Both the position numbers and the translations under genes were made by a program. This document shows positions 1-8,310 of a stretch of DNA of 64,000 nucleotides, piece by piece (within the stretch, counting starts at the first letter, position 1; every line of letters begins with the position of its first letter). The notes under the pieces are model-generated. The model was not told where the DNA came from and did not search any database. It saw nothing but the letters and a program-made list of their open reading frames with translations. Source of the DNA: an uncultured Arthrobacter sp. (lineage in GTDB: Bacteria; Actinomycetota; Actinomycetes; Actinomycetales; Micrococcaceae); NCBI RefSeq assembly GCF_947493765.1, contig NZ_CANLSZ010000003.1:248001-312000 (forward strand), read 5' to 3'.

Positions 1-1131
1 AACGGCGCGGTCCGCGGCGAGGATGTCCGCCGAGGCCGCCGAGAAGATGAGTTCGTCCGGTGTGGCGTGGCCCGCGCCGGCCATCTCGTAGTGGCGGTAG
101 CGATCGCCGGGCTCGTCGCTGTCCGCGCGGCGGGACCCGATCCCCAGCAGGTAGTCGGACTGCGACATCATGCGCATGATCGGCACACCCACGTCCTCGA
201 ACTGGCGTCGGGCATCGCCGGGCGGCGGTGCCGGTTCGCACTGGTTCATCGGGTAGGCACCCGCGAAGGCCCCACCGGCGACCGCCACGATGTACGCGTC
301 GTAGATCGGCTTCCCGTCCGACTCCACCACGCGCGGGTGGACACCGTTGATGTAGTTGACGAGGTACCCGCCGGTCTGGGAGTAGCCGAAGCCGTAGGCG
401 TGTTCCACGAGCGAGTCGGTGGACCCGTAGCGCAGGGGGTTGGCGGCGTCGTCGCTCCTGAGCCAGGCCCCCACCTGCGAGTAGATGTCCCAGACGAGGC
501 CGTTCTCCGTGGTCCGCGACGAGTCCGCCGCGACCGCGGTGCAGTTCGCGGGATCGGTCAGGGGCAGCGGATTCGCGAAGGAGAGGGACCCGTAGCGTTC
601 GGCGTCGAAGTTCTTCAGGGCGTCGACGGCGATCGGCTTCGCGGTGATACCCACCCAGGCATCGCCGTTCTCGACGATCTGCTTCTGCGCCATGGCCCAG
701 CCGATGTTCAGATCGAACAGATTGCTGGGATTGAGCATCTCGACGACGACATTGCCGCTGAACTTCTGGCCCTTGGCCGGCTTCCGCACCAGGACACGCG
801 TGGTGTACGGACTGTCGGGGGTGCGGATCTCGGCCGGCCCCGACCCGGGCCAGGTGTAGACGTTCGAGGTGCCGCTGACCAGGAACTCCTCCTCGACGTA
901 GCGGAGCTTCCGGAGATCCTGCGGCACCTCCTGGTGATCGGCTGCCCCGAACGGATAGGACGTCCCGGTGGTTACCAGCGGGCCCTCGACGTCGGGGATC
1001 GGCGTCGTACCCCCGGGTGGTGCGATCTGGCCGCTCGGGACCGTCGCCGCGGCCGGGAGGGTCGCACCGGCCCCGGAGAGCGCGATCGTCAGTGTCGCCG
1101 CGAGGATCGTCCTGGATCGAGTGGTTCTCAT
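1..1131 (-). CDS. Secreted alpha/beta-hydrolase-domain protein (3' end outside window)
   Basis: The gene runs off the left edge; 377 codons are visible from the ATG at 1131, which follows a good ribosome binding site (GAAGGAG). The N-terminus (MRTTRSRTILAATL, then a hydrophobic Ala/Thr-rich stretch to about residue 28) looks like a signal peptide, so the product is probably exported. A nucleophile-elbow-like motif GYSQTG puts a candidate catalytic Ser at residue 251, and the body resembles the 'alpha/beta hydrolase domain' (Abhydrolase_10-like) secreted proteins of actinobacteria. The substrate is unknown. It is divergent from the M3 peptidase gene. Family assignment is by recognition of the sequence, and the C-terminal His of the triad may lie outside the window. 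Confidence 0.75.
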   Translation of the reverse strand, partial: MRTTRSRTILAATLTIALSGAGATLPAAATVPSGQIAPPGGTTPIPDVEGPLVTTGTSYPFGAADHQEVPQDLRKLRYVEEEFLVSGTSNVYTWPGSGPAEIRTPDSPYTTRVLVRKPAKGQKFSGNVVVEMLNPSNLFDLNIGWAMAQKQIVENGDAWVGITAKPIAVDALKNFDAERYGSLSFANPLPLTDPANCTAVAADSSRTTENGLVWDIYSQVGAWLRSDDAANPLRYGSTDSLVEHAYGFGYSQTGGYLVNYINGVHPRVVESDGKPIYDAYIVAVAGGAFAGAYPMNQCEPAPPPGDARRQFEDVGVPIMRMMSQSDYLLGIGSRRADSDEPGDRYRHYEMAGAGHATPDELIFSAASADILAADRAV

Positions 1132-1338
1132 CGAAGCTCCTTCTCGAAGCCGGGCTGCACCGCCCGGCGTGCCTCACGGCGCACCGGCGTCGGCGCCTGG
1201 CAGGCCGGCCGTGGACCCTGCGATCCGGGAGGATCGCGTCGGTCGTCGGGCAGCGAAACACTCCGACAGTAGGGTTGCCGGGAAAGCCGGGTCAAGGGTG
1301 GTGCGCCGATGTGCAACAACGTGCAAAAGTTGGTTCCC

Positions 1339-3348
1339 ATGAGCAACCCTTTCCTCTCCCCGAGCACACTCGACTACAACCTGCCGCCCTTCGCCTCCAT
1401 CGAGGACGAGCACTACCTCCCGGCGTTCGATGCCGGCTTCGCGGAGCACATGGAGCAGATCGACGCCATCACCGGGTCTGCGGAGGAGCCCAGCTTCGAG
1501 AACACAGTCGTTGCCCTCGAGCGTGCCGGCAGCACTCTCGACCGGGTGTCGCGGGTCTTCTTCAGCAACTCCGTGAGCCACGCGACCGCTGCCATCCAGG
1601 AGCTCGAGCAGCTCATCGCGCCACGCCTCGCCGAGCACGAGGACAACATCAAGCTCAACCGTGCACTCTTCGACCGCCTCCGGCGGGTGTCGACCGAGGG
1701 TCTGGACGACGAGTCCGTCCGCCTGGTCGAGGAGTACGTCAGCAGTTTCGTGCGGGCGGGCGCCGAACTGGACGACGACGCGCAGGCCACGCTGCGTGCA
1801 CTCAATTCCACCCTCTCGGCACTGAGTACCGAGTTCTCGCAGAAGCTGCTGAAGGACACCAACGCCTCTGCCCTCCTCCTCGACTCCGCCGAGGAGCTCG
1901 ACGGTCTGTCCCCGGACGCGATCTCCGCCGCCGCCACGGCGGCCGGTGACGCCGGCCATGACGGCAAGTACCTCCTGACCTTGATCCTGCCGACGGCGCA
2001 GCCCGCGCTGGAGCTGCTCACGAACCGGGAGGTACGCCGTCGTCTCCACGAGGCCTCGGTGCACCGTGGGGCCCGCGGCAACGACTCCGACACGCTCGCG
2101 ATCGCGACCCGGATGACAACGCTGCGGGCGGAGCGGGCGAGCCTCCTCGGCTTCGACTCGCACGCGGCCGCCGCGACGGACAGCCAGACAGCACCGTCGC
2201 TGGAGGCGATCATGGACCGGATGCGTGATCTCGCTGCGCCGGCGGTCCGCAATGCCCGGGCCGAGGCAGCGGAGCTGGAGGCCGAGGCCGGCCACCCCGT
2301 GGAGCCCTGGGACTGGGCCTTCTACGCGGCCAGGGTCCGCAGGGCCAGGTTCGACGTCGACCTCGATGCACTCCGTCCCTACTTCGAGCTGGAGCGGGTG
2401 ATCGACGACGGCATCTTCTACGCCGCGCACCGCCTGTACGGTCTGAGCTTCACCGAGCGCCCCGATCTGGTGGGCTACCACCCGGACGTCAGGGTCTGGG
2501 AGGTCTTCAACGAGGACGGCTCCGGCCTCGGCCTGTTCCTCGGTGATTACTACACGCGGGACACGAAGAGCGGCGGGGCGTGGATGAACTCGTTCGTCGA
2601 CCAGTCGGCCCTCGAGGGCACACGCGCCGTGGTCATCAACAACCTGGACATCTCCAGGCCGGCGCCGAATGAACCGACCCTGCTCTCCTACGACCAGGTG
2701 GTCACCGCCTTCCACGAGTTCGGCCATGCCCTGCACGGGCTCTTCTCGGACGTGACCTACCCGCTCTTCGCGGGAACCTCCGTGCCGCGCGACTTCGTCG
2801 AGTACCCGTCGCAGGTCAACGAGATGTGGATCCTGTGGCCGGAGATCGTGGCGAACTACGCGCGCCACCACGAGACCGGGGAGGTCCTGCCGCAGGACGT
2901 CATCGATCGCATCCACGCCGCGGGCGCCTGGGGTGAGGGCTTCGAGACGACGGCGTATCTCGGGGCCACACTGCTCGACCTCGCCTGGCACTCCATTCCC
3001 GCCGGGACCACGATCGAGGATCCGCTCGCCTTCGAGGCGCAGGCTCTCGCGGATGCGGGCGTCGACTTCGCCCCTGTGCCGCCGAGGTACCGCACCTCCT
3101 ACTTCAAGCACATCTTCGCCGGCGGATATGCGGCGTCCTACTACGCCTACATCTGGAGCGAGATGCTCGACGCCGACACCGTGGAGTGGTTCAAGTCCTC
3201 GGGCGGCCTGACGAGGCAGAACGGAGATCACTTCCGCCGGGAGCTGCTCGCGAGGGGCAACAGCGTGGAGCCGCTGCAGGCGTTCCGCAGCTTCCGCGGG
3301 CGCGATGCCGATCTCACGCCCCTGCTCGTGCGGCGCGGTCTGGCCTAA
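1339..3348 (+). CDS. M3 family zinc metallopeptidase (oligopeptidase / Dcp type)
   Basis: A 669-residue cytoplasmic peptidase of the thimet oligopeptidase/peptidyl-dipeptidase family that degrades short peptides. The zinc site is HEFGH, with His459, Glu460 and His463, and a likely third ligand in DFVEYPSQ at Glu488. The length fits Dcp/OpdA-type enzymes, and no signal peptide is seen. I place the start at the second ATG (MSNPFLSP), because the 10 upstream codons from 1309 are unlike the family, although the RBS for either start is weak. It is transcribed alone, convergent with pdxS, with a hairpin terminator at 3556-3583 between them. Confidence 0.9.
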   Translation: MSNPFLSPSTLDYNLPPFASIEDEHYLPAFDAGFAEHMEQIDAITGSAEEPSFENTVVALERAGSTLDRVSRVFFSNSVSHATAAIQELEQLIAPRLAEHEDNIKLNRALFDRLRRVSTEGLDDESVRLVEEYVSSFVRAGAELDDDAQATLRALNSTLSALSTEFSQKLLKDTNASALLLDSAEELDGLSPDAISAAATAAGDAGHDGKYLLTLILPTAQPALELLTNREVRRRLHEASVHRGARGNDSDTLAIATRMTTLRAERASLLGFDSHAAAATDSQTAPSLEAIMDRMRDLAAPAVRNARAEAAELEAEAGHPVEPWDWAFYAARVRRARFDVDLDALRPYFELERVIDDGIFYAAHRLYGLSFTERPDLVGYHPDVRVWEVFNEDGSGLGLFLGDYYTRDTKSGGAWMNSFVDQSALEGTRAVVINNLDISRPAPNEPTLLSYDQVVTAFHEFGHALHGLFSDVTYPLFAGTSVPRDFVEYPSQVNEMWILWPEIVANYARHHETGEVLPQDVIDRIHAAGAWGEGFETTAYLGATLLDLAWHSIPAGTTIEDPLAFEAQALADAGVDFAPVPPRYRTSYFKHIFAGGYAASYYAYIWSEMLDADTVEWFKSSGGLTRQNGDHFRRELLARGNSVEPLQAFRSFRGRDADLTPLLVRRGLA

Positions 3349-3491
3349 GCAGAGGGCTCTCCGAATGTGCTGCCGACGCCGACGGAGCTCATGCTGATGA
3401 TTCCCGAGCCGGTCACCGCCGCTGCTGTTCGGCCGGCTCCGGCGGAGGATCAGGCCGGTGCCGCCGGGATCGGGGCCGGCATCGGGAGTCC

Positions 3492-3546
3492 GGGTTCAGG
3501 GGTCGGGGGTCAGGGGGTCGGGGTTCAGGGGTCGGGGTTGGGGGTA
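3492..3546. repeat. G-rich degenerate tandem repeat in intergenic region
   Basis: Several imperfect copies of a unit like GGGGTCGGGGTTCA follow each other with at least six runs of three or more G on the plus strand. The stretch lies between convergent genes, just before the 3556-3583 hairpin. It could form a G-quadruplex or be a slippage-prone remnant. No coding sense is evident. Confidence 0.6.
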
Positions 3547-3555
3547 CACGCAGGG

Positions 3556-3583
3556 AAGGACCGCAGCCTGTGCTGCGGTCCTT
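3556..3583. terminator. Bidirectional hairpin terminator between M3 peptidase and pdxS
   Basis: A perfect 11-bp stem, AAGGACCGCAG paired with CTGCGGTCCTT, encloses a 6-nt loop. It sits between two convergent genes and can serve both. The flanks have only short T runs, so it may be a GC-strong actinobacterial terminator without a long U tract. Confidence 0.75.
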
Positions 3584-3641
3584 CTGCGCTCACATGGCGC
3601 TAGCGTGCGGAGCTACCGTGCGGAGGTAGCGTGCGAGCTGC

Positions 3642-4556
3642 CTACCAGCCGCGCTCTGCCAGGCGGTGCGGCTGCGGGAGCTCCTCGACGTTGATGCCGA
3701 CCATGGCCTCGCCCAGGCCACGTGAGAGCTTGGCGATCATGTCGGGATCGTCGTGGAAGGTGGTGGCCTGCACGATCGCCTTGGCGCGGTCGGCGGGATT
3801 GCCGGACTTGAAGATACCGGACCCCACGAAGACGCCGTCGGCCCCGAGCTGCATCATCATGGCGGCGTCCGCAGGGGTCGCGATGCCGCCGGCGGTGAAC
3901 AGGACCACGGGGAGGCGACCTGCGGCGGCGACCTCCTTGACGAGGGCGTACGGCGCCTGCAGCTCCTTGGCGGCGACGTACAGTTCGTCCTCGGCCATCG
4001 AGGAGAGCCAGTTGATCTGCGAGCGGATCTTCCGCATGTGCATCGTGGCATTCGAGACGTCGCCGGTCCCGGCTTCGCCCTTCGAACGGATCATCGCGGC
4101 GCCCTCGTTGATGCGACGGAGGGCCTCCCCGAGGTTGGTGGCGCCGCACACGAAGGGGACGGTGAAGTTCCACTTGTCGATGTGGTTGGTGAAGTCGGCG
4201 GGCGTCAGGACCTCGGACTCGTCGATGTAGTCGACTCCGAGGGACTGCAGCACGCGTGCCTCCACGAAGTGGCCGATGCGGGCCTTGGCCATGACCGGGA
4301 TCGACACCGTCTCGATGATGCTGTCGATCATGTCGGGGTCGCTCATGCGGGAGACGCCGCCCTGGGCACGGATGTCCGCGGGAACCCGTTCGAGCGCCAT
4401 GACCGCTACTGCACCGGCATCCTCGGCGATGCGGGCCTGATCGGCCGTGACGACATCCATGATGACGCCGCCCTTGAGCATTTCGGCCATTCCGCGCTTG
4501 ACCCGATTACCGCCGGTCTGTGCTTCGGCTGCCGAATTCTCTTCAACGGTGGACAC
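3642..4556 (-). CDS. pdxS: Pyridoxal 5'-phosphate synthase, PdxS subunit
   Basis: The 304-residue lyase subunit of the DXP-independent vitamin B6 pathway. It forms PLP from ribose 5-phosphate, glyceraldehyde 3-phosphate and ammonia delivered by the glutaminase PdxT. The near-invariant family sequence is present ([39 protein letters not shown]), including the catalytic lysine segments. The start is GTG, preceded by AGGGGCAA. The partner pdxT, usually adjacent or very near in actinobacteria, is absent here: downstream lies a convergent peptidase gene and upstream a divergent fusion gene. PdxT is therefore expected elsewhere in the genome. Confidence 0.97.
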   Translation of the reverse strand: MSTVEENSAAEAQTGGNRVKRGMAEMLKGGVIMDVVTADQARIAEDAGAVAVMALERVPADIRAQGGVSRMSDPDMIDSIIETVSIPVMAKARIGHFVEARVLQSLGVDYIDESEVLTPADFTNHIDKWNFTVPFVCGATNLGEALRRINEGAAMIRSKGEAGTGDVSNATMHMRKIRSQINWLSSMAEDELYVAAKELQAPYALVKEVAAAGRLPVVLFTAGGIATPADAAMMMQLGADGVFVGSGIFKSGNPADRAKAIVQATTFHDDPDMIAKLSRGLGEAMVGINVEELPQPHRLAERGW

Positions 4557-4887
4557 AACTTGCCCCTAAAGGTAGATAAAAACTGACACCTTATGATACG
4601 TCGCCACGGGTCCTGTTCCCGTCACCGTTCTGCTGCCCCGTGAACATCTGGTCGTCCAGGCAGCTCACCCGTGGAGTGCTGCGAGCTCGCGGACGGCGCG
4701 ATCAAGGCGTCGGTAGGAGTTCTGGCGTGGTTGCCGGCGGTATCCGTCCCGCGGATGGTGTCCGTCCGGGCCCCGTGGCTGCGGACGGGGTGAGCCAGGG
4801 CGTGCCGTGGCGGGTGTGAATGCTCCGGTCGCTGGTGTGGACGAGTCGGTGGTGGTGCGCGCGCTACTCCTGGGCCAGCATGGAGGG
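4557..4887. other. Divergent intergenic region, pdxS / ASCH-methyltransferase
   Basis: These 331 bp lie between two divergent starts. An AT-richer stretch at about 4565-4605, next to pdxS, contains TATCATAAGG on the minus strand and is the likely pdxS promoter zone. The rest is GC-rich, with GTG-rich low-complexity sequence near 4800-4865. I see no convincing gene or terminator in it. Confidence 0.4.
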
Positions 4888-6048
4888 ATGACTCTTTCTT
4901 CCGCCGAATTCGGCTTCCCCGGTCCGCTCCGGGACCGGCTCGTCGCGGCGATCCTCGCCGGCTCCAAGACGACGACGACGTCGCTGGCACTCGAGTACGA
5001 GTCGGGTACCGAACCACTGCCGGCGATCGGAACCCGCCAGCGGGTCGTCGACACGGCGGGCCGGGCGGTCGCCACCATTCGCACCGTCTCGGTTCGCCGG
5101 GTACCCCTCGCCGCGGTGCCGTGGCAGCACATGGAGGCGGAGGGCGAGGGTTTCGCGACGCCGGAGGAATGGCGCGCAGCCCACGAGGAGTTCTGGCACG
5201 GTGCTGACTTCCGGGCGTACGTCGGCGATCCCGGGTTCGTCGTCGGTGCTGACACCGAGGTGATGCTCGAGGAGTTCGTCCTCGAGCAGAAGGACGCGGA
5301 CCGTGCTCCCGCCGCGCCGGTGGACGGCTACGCCGATGATCGGCTCGTGGCCCTCTACGACGAGTTCAACGAGGGCACCTGGGACACGGATTTCTACTCG
5401 GCGGCGCTGTCGGGTGCTCCACTGAGGATCGCCGACGTGGGCTGCGGGACCGGTTCGTTCGCCATCAGGCTGGCCCACGAGGGCCACACCGTGACCGGGG
5501 TCGATCCGGCTCCGCGCATGCTCGCGCTCGCCCGCAGCAAGGACGACGCCGCACTCGTGACCTGGCTCGAGGGAACTGCAGGCGATCTCGGTCCCGGCCC
5601 GTTCGATGCCGCTGTGATGACCGGTCACGCGTTCCAGTGCCTGCTCACGGACGAGGAGATCCTCGAGACCCTGACGGAGGTCCGCCGCCGGCTCGTCCCC
5701 GGCGGTCGCTTCATGTTCGAGACCCGCAATCCGGCACACCGGGCCTGGCTGGGGTGGCAGAGCCCGGACGGTCCCGCCACCGTCGACTCCAGCGCCGGTC
5801 CCCTCCTGACGGGGCGGAGGCTGGTGGACGTCCGCGAGGAACGCGTCACCTTCGAGGGCTGGACACGCTTCGAACAGGACGGAATCGAGATCACCGACAC
5901 CAGCACCCTGCGTTTCGCCACCCCCGAGCGGCTCTCGGAGCTGGTGCGGGATGCGGGCTACTCCACCGTCCGGTGGCACGGCGACTGGGACGGATCGGCC
6001 CTCGATCCGCGCACCAGCAAGGAGATCATCGTGATCGCGGGCGCCTGA
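4888..6048 (+). CDS. ASCH domain - SAM methyltransferase fusion protein
   Basis: A 386-residue two-domain protein. Residues about 10-132 match the ASCH (PUA-like, RNA-binding or amidohydrolase) fold, with KTTTTSLALEYESG early and a conserved EEWRAAHEEFW helix. Residues about 150-385 form a class I SAM-dependent methyltransferase with motif I IADVGCGTGSFA at 181-192 and an acidic VTGVDPA after strand 2. Both domains are complete, so this is a fusion and not a frameshift. ASCH proteins bind RNA or act on modified nucleosides, so an RNA or nucleoside methyltransferase is a reasonable but unproven inference. ATG 4888 sits very close to GGAGG; a longer N-terminus from 4807 cannot be excluded. Confidence 0.8.
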   Translation: MTLSSAEFGFPGPLRDRLVAAILAGSKTTTTSLALEYESGTEPLPAIGTRQRVVDTAGRAVATIRTVSVRRVPLAAVPWQHMEAEGEGFATPEEWRAAHEEFWHGADFRAYVGDPGFVVGADTEVMLEEFVLEQKDADRAPAAPVDGYADDRLVALYDEFNEGTWDTDFYSAALSGAPLRIADVGCGTGSFAIRLAHEGHTVTGVDPAPRMLALARSKDDAALVTWLEGTAGDLGPGPFDAAVMTGHAFQCLLTDEEILETLTEVRRRLVPGGRFMFETRNPAHRAWLGWQSPDGPATVDSSAGPLLTGRRLVDVREERVTFEGWTRFEQDGIEITDTSTLRFATPERLSELVRDAGYSTVRWHGDWDGSALDPRTSKEIIVIAGA

Positions 6049-6229
6049 ACGACGCCGGAAATCCAGCGGTAGCGATACAAGCTCAGCCTTTGGGCAGTAT
6101 TCCCCCAGCAGGCCCCTGAGGCCTCGGACCCGCTGCTAATTTCATGGAGACATCCGCCGCTCCTGGCAGACCTCCACGAGGTCGATCGGGAGCAGCTTTG
6201 CACTCAAGCCAGCTGGGGAGCTTGCTCAT

Positions 6230-7054
6230 ATGCATTCACGAGACCGCGAAAAACTGATTCTCGACAACCTGCCACTGGTCGGTTACCTCGTATCGACCCT
6301 GTGCGCCCGCGCCACGCATCTCTCACGGGACGATCTCGCGTCGGTCGGGGCCATAGCGCTCATCACGTCCGCCAACTCCTTCGATCCCACGCTGGGTGTG
6401 CCGTTCGGCGCCTACGCCCGCCGACGCATCACCGGGGCCTTCGCCGACGAGATGAGGTCCAACGACTGGGCTCCCCGCTCGGTGCGTCGTCGCATCGGCG
6501 ACACCCTCGCTGCGCAGGAGGCCCTGTCGGCCTCACTGGGACGGAAGGCGACCGTCGACGAGCTCGCCGCCACCCTCGGTGTGAGTCGCCAAGAGGTCCA
6601 TCTGGCACTCGACGACGCGGCGCGGTCCATGCAGACGCTCGACGAGACAGTGCTCGACGTCGTCCCCGCACTGGACGAGGCACCGGAGGCCTCGCTCCTG
6701 GCCGCCGAGCAGGTGCGCCACCTCCGCGCGGCGGTCACGCACCTGCCGGCGCGTATGCGGCACATCGTGGAGCAGGTGTTCTTCGAGGGCCGGTCCGTGA
6801 CCGAGGTCGCGGCAGAACTCGGCACCACCCACTCGGCGGTGTCCCAGCAGAAGTCCGAGGCGCTGCGGCTCCTCCAGGACGGGCTCTCCACCCACTACTC
6901 CGACACCGTTGGGGCAGCTCCCGCCCCGGTGTCGCGCATCTCTCCCAAGCGACGGGCCGAGTACCTCTCGTCCCTCGGCTCGGCCCTCACGCCGCGCCGC
7001 TCGCACGCGCCGGCGCTCGGTGCGGTCCGGCCGGTCCTCGCACCGGCGTCCTGA
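6230..7054 (+). CDS. RNA polymerase sigma factor, FliA/WhiG-type (sigma-70 group 3)
   Basis: A 274-residue alternative sigma factor. Residues 10-85 carry region 2 (KLILDNLPLVGYL, then GAIALITSANSFDPTLGVPF and AYARRRITGAFADEMR), followed by a region 3 helix-turn-helix (ATVDELAATLGVS). Region 4 at about 180-240 contains VTEVAAELGTTHSAVSQQKS, the -35 recognition helix. In other bacteria this subfamily drives flagellar (FliA) or sporulation (WhiG) genes; no flagellar genes or recognisable anti-sigma factor lie in this window. The last 40 residues are a basic, Ala/Pro-rich tail. The gene faces pgsA tail to tail. Confidence 0.88.
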   Translation: MHSRDREKLILDNLPLVGYLVSTLCARATHLSRDDLASVGAIALITSANSFDPTLGVPFGAYARRRITGAFADEMRSNDWAPRSVRRRIGDTLAAQEALSASLGRKATVDELAATLGVSRQEVHLALDDAARSMQTLDETVLDVVPALDEAPEASLLAAEQVRHLRAAVTHLPARMRHIVEQVFFEGRSVTEVAAELGTTHSAVSQQKSEALRLLQDGLSTHYSDTVGAAPAPVSRISPKRRAEYLSSLGSALTPRRSHAPALGAVRPVLAPAS

Positions 7055-7070
7055 CGGCGCACCGGCGTCC
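7040..7070. repeat. Short direct repeat across the sigma-factor stop codon
   Basis: GCACCGGCGTCC occurs at 7040-7051 and again at 7059-7070, spanning the TGA at 7052-7054. It may be a small duplication that extended the tail or spacer of the convergent gene pair. Confidence 0.6.
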
Positions 7071-7090
7071 GGACGGGGTGCCGGCCAGGA

Positions 7091-7711
7091 TCAGGGCGTG
7101 GGCCTGGGGTCGAATGACTGCCGGCGCACGGCCCTGATCCGCTGGTAGACGGTGACCAGGCTCGCGGCGGCCAGCACCAGGAGGACGGTCAGGAGGAAGC
7201 CCTGGGGCAGGCCCAGCCCCGTCAGACCCGTGACCACGAGGACGGAGACGAGCCGTTCGGCCCGCTCCGCGATCCCGACATTGGCCGTGAAGCCGAGCGA
7301 TTCCGCCTTGGCGCGCGCATACGAGACGAGCATCCCGAGGACGAGGCAGGCCAGCGCCGCGACGGCGATCGTGGTGTTCCGGCCACCCGTGAAGAACCAG
7401 ATGGCGACGCCGGCGAACAGTGCGCCGTCCGCGATGCGGTCCAGTGTCGAGTCGAGGAAGCTGCCCCACGGGCCGCCGTGGCCCTTCAGCCGTGCCATGA
7501 CGCCGTCGATGACGTCGGAGAAGACGAACAGGGTGATGAAGACCGTGCCCCAGAAGAGCTCGCCCAGAGGGTAGAAGAGCAGGGCACCGCCGGCGACGCC
7601 GATCGTCCCGGCGATGGTCACGGCGTCCGGCGTCACGCCCCAGGACAGCAGCAGGCGGGCCAGCGGCGTGAAGAGCCGCGTGAAGAAGCCGCGCGCGTAT
7701 CTGTTGAGCAT
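7091..7711 (-). CDS. pgsA: CDP-alcohol phosphatidyltransferase (phosphatidylinositol phosphate synthase)
   Basis: A 206-residue integral membrane enzyme with about six transmembrane segments. The CDP-alcohol phosphotransferase signature is complete: D66-x2-D69-G70-x2-A73-R74-x8-G83-x3-D87-x3-D91. In actinobacteria, the member encoded directly after thrS and an HIT protein is the phosphatidylinositol phosphate synthase that starts PI and PIM lipids, so that is the favoured role; a phosphatidylglycerophosphate synthase is the alternative. The ATG overlaps the HIT stop by one base (TGATG), implying translational coupling. The acyltransferase and mannosyltransferase genes that usually follow are missing here. 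Confidence 0.9.
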   Translation of the reverse strand: MLNRYARGFFTRLFTPLARLLLSWGVTPDAVTIAGTIGVAGGALLFYPLGELFWGTVFITLFVFSDVIDGVMARLKGHGGPWGSFLDSTLDRIADGALFAGVAIWFFTGGRNTTIAVAALACLVLGMLVSYARAKAESLGFTANVGIAERAERLVSVLVVTGLTGLGLPQGFLLTVLLVLAAASLVTVYQRIRAVRRQSFDPRPTP

Positions 7712-8310
7712 CAGGACGCGGGCTCCGCAGCACCGTCCGCCGGCCAGGTGGCAGCGACCTGCTCGCGGACCTCACCGAGCGTCTGGGTGATGGCCTTCGT
7801 CTGCGCGATGATCGGCAGGAAGTTGCCGTCCCCGCCCCACCGGGGGACCACATGCTGGTGCAGGTGGGCGGCGATGCCTGCCCCTCCGGTGACGCCCTGG
7901 TTCATCCCGAGATTGAAGCCGGTGGGATTGGACACGCGCCGCAGCACCCGCATCGCGGTCTGGGTCAGGGCGGCGATCTCCGCGGTCTCGGCAGCATCGA
8001 CGTCGGTGTAGTCGGGTACGTGCCGGTAGGGGCAGACGAGCAGATGGCCTGCGTTGTAGGGGAAGAGGTTGAGCAGCACGAAGGCGTGCGTCCCGCGGTG
8101 CACGATCAGGGACTCCTCGTCGCTCAACTCGGGAGCGTGGCAGAACGGGCAGGTCTGCTCCGAGGTCACCTTGTCCTGCCCGCCCTTGATGTAGGCGAGG
8201 CGGTGGGGCGTCCAGAGCCGCTGGAAGGCGTCCGGGACGCCTGCCAGCTCGAAGTCGTCCGTCACGTCGGCATCGGGCCGGACGTCCTGCCCCTCGCCTG
8301 CGTCCGCCAT
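7711..8310 (-). CDS. HIT-family nucleotide phosphorylase/hydrolase (Ap4A phosphorylase type)
   Basis: A 199-residue histidine-triad protein with the HxHxH motif HLHQHVVPR (His149, 151, 153) and an N-terminal CPFC pair (Cys54, Cys57) that may bind zinc. It corresponds in sequence and gene position to the mycobacterial Ap4A phosphorylase (Rv2613c type), which cleaves diadenosine tetraphosphate. Its ATG overlaps the thrS stop codon by one base, and its own stop overlaps pgsA. The link to thrS makes sense because aminoacyl-tRNA synthetases make Ap4A as a side product. Confidence 0.9.
   Translation of the reverse strand: MADAGEGQDVRPDADVTDDFELAGVPDAFQRLWTPHRLAYIKGGQDKVTSEQTCPFCHAPELSDEESLIVHRGTHAFVLLNLFPYNAGHLLVCPYRHVPDYTDVDAAETAEIAALTQTAMRVLRRVSNPTGFNLGMNQGVTGGAGIAAHLHQHVVPRWGGDGNFLPIIAQTKAITQTLGEVREQVAATWPADGAAEPAS

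Noticed and set aside
67-1272. A plus-strand frame of 401 codons at the left edge
   Set aside because: It mirrors the secreted alpha/beta hydrolase on the minus strand, which has an RBS, a signal peptide and a hydrolase motif.
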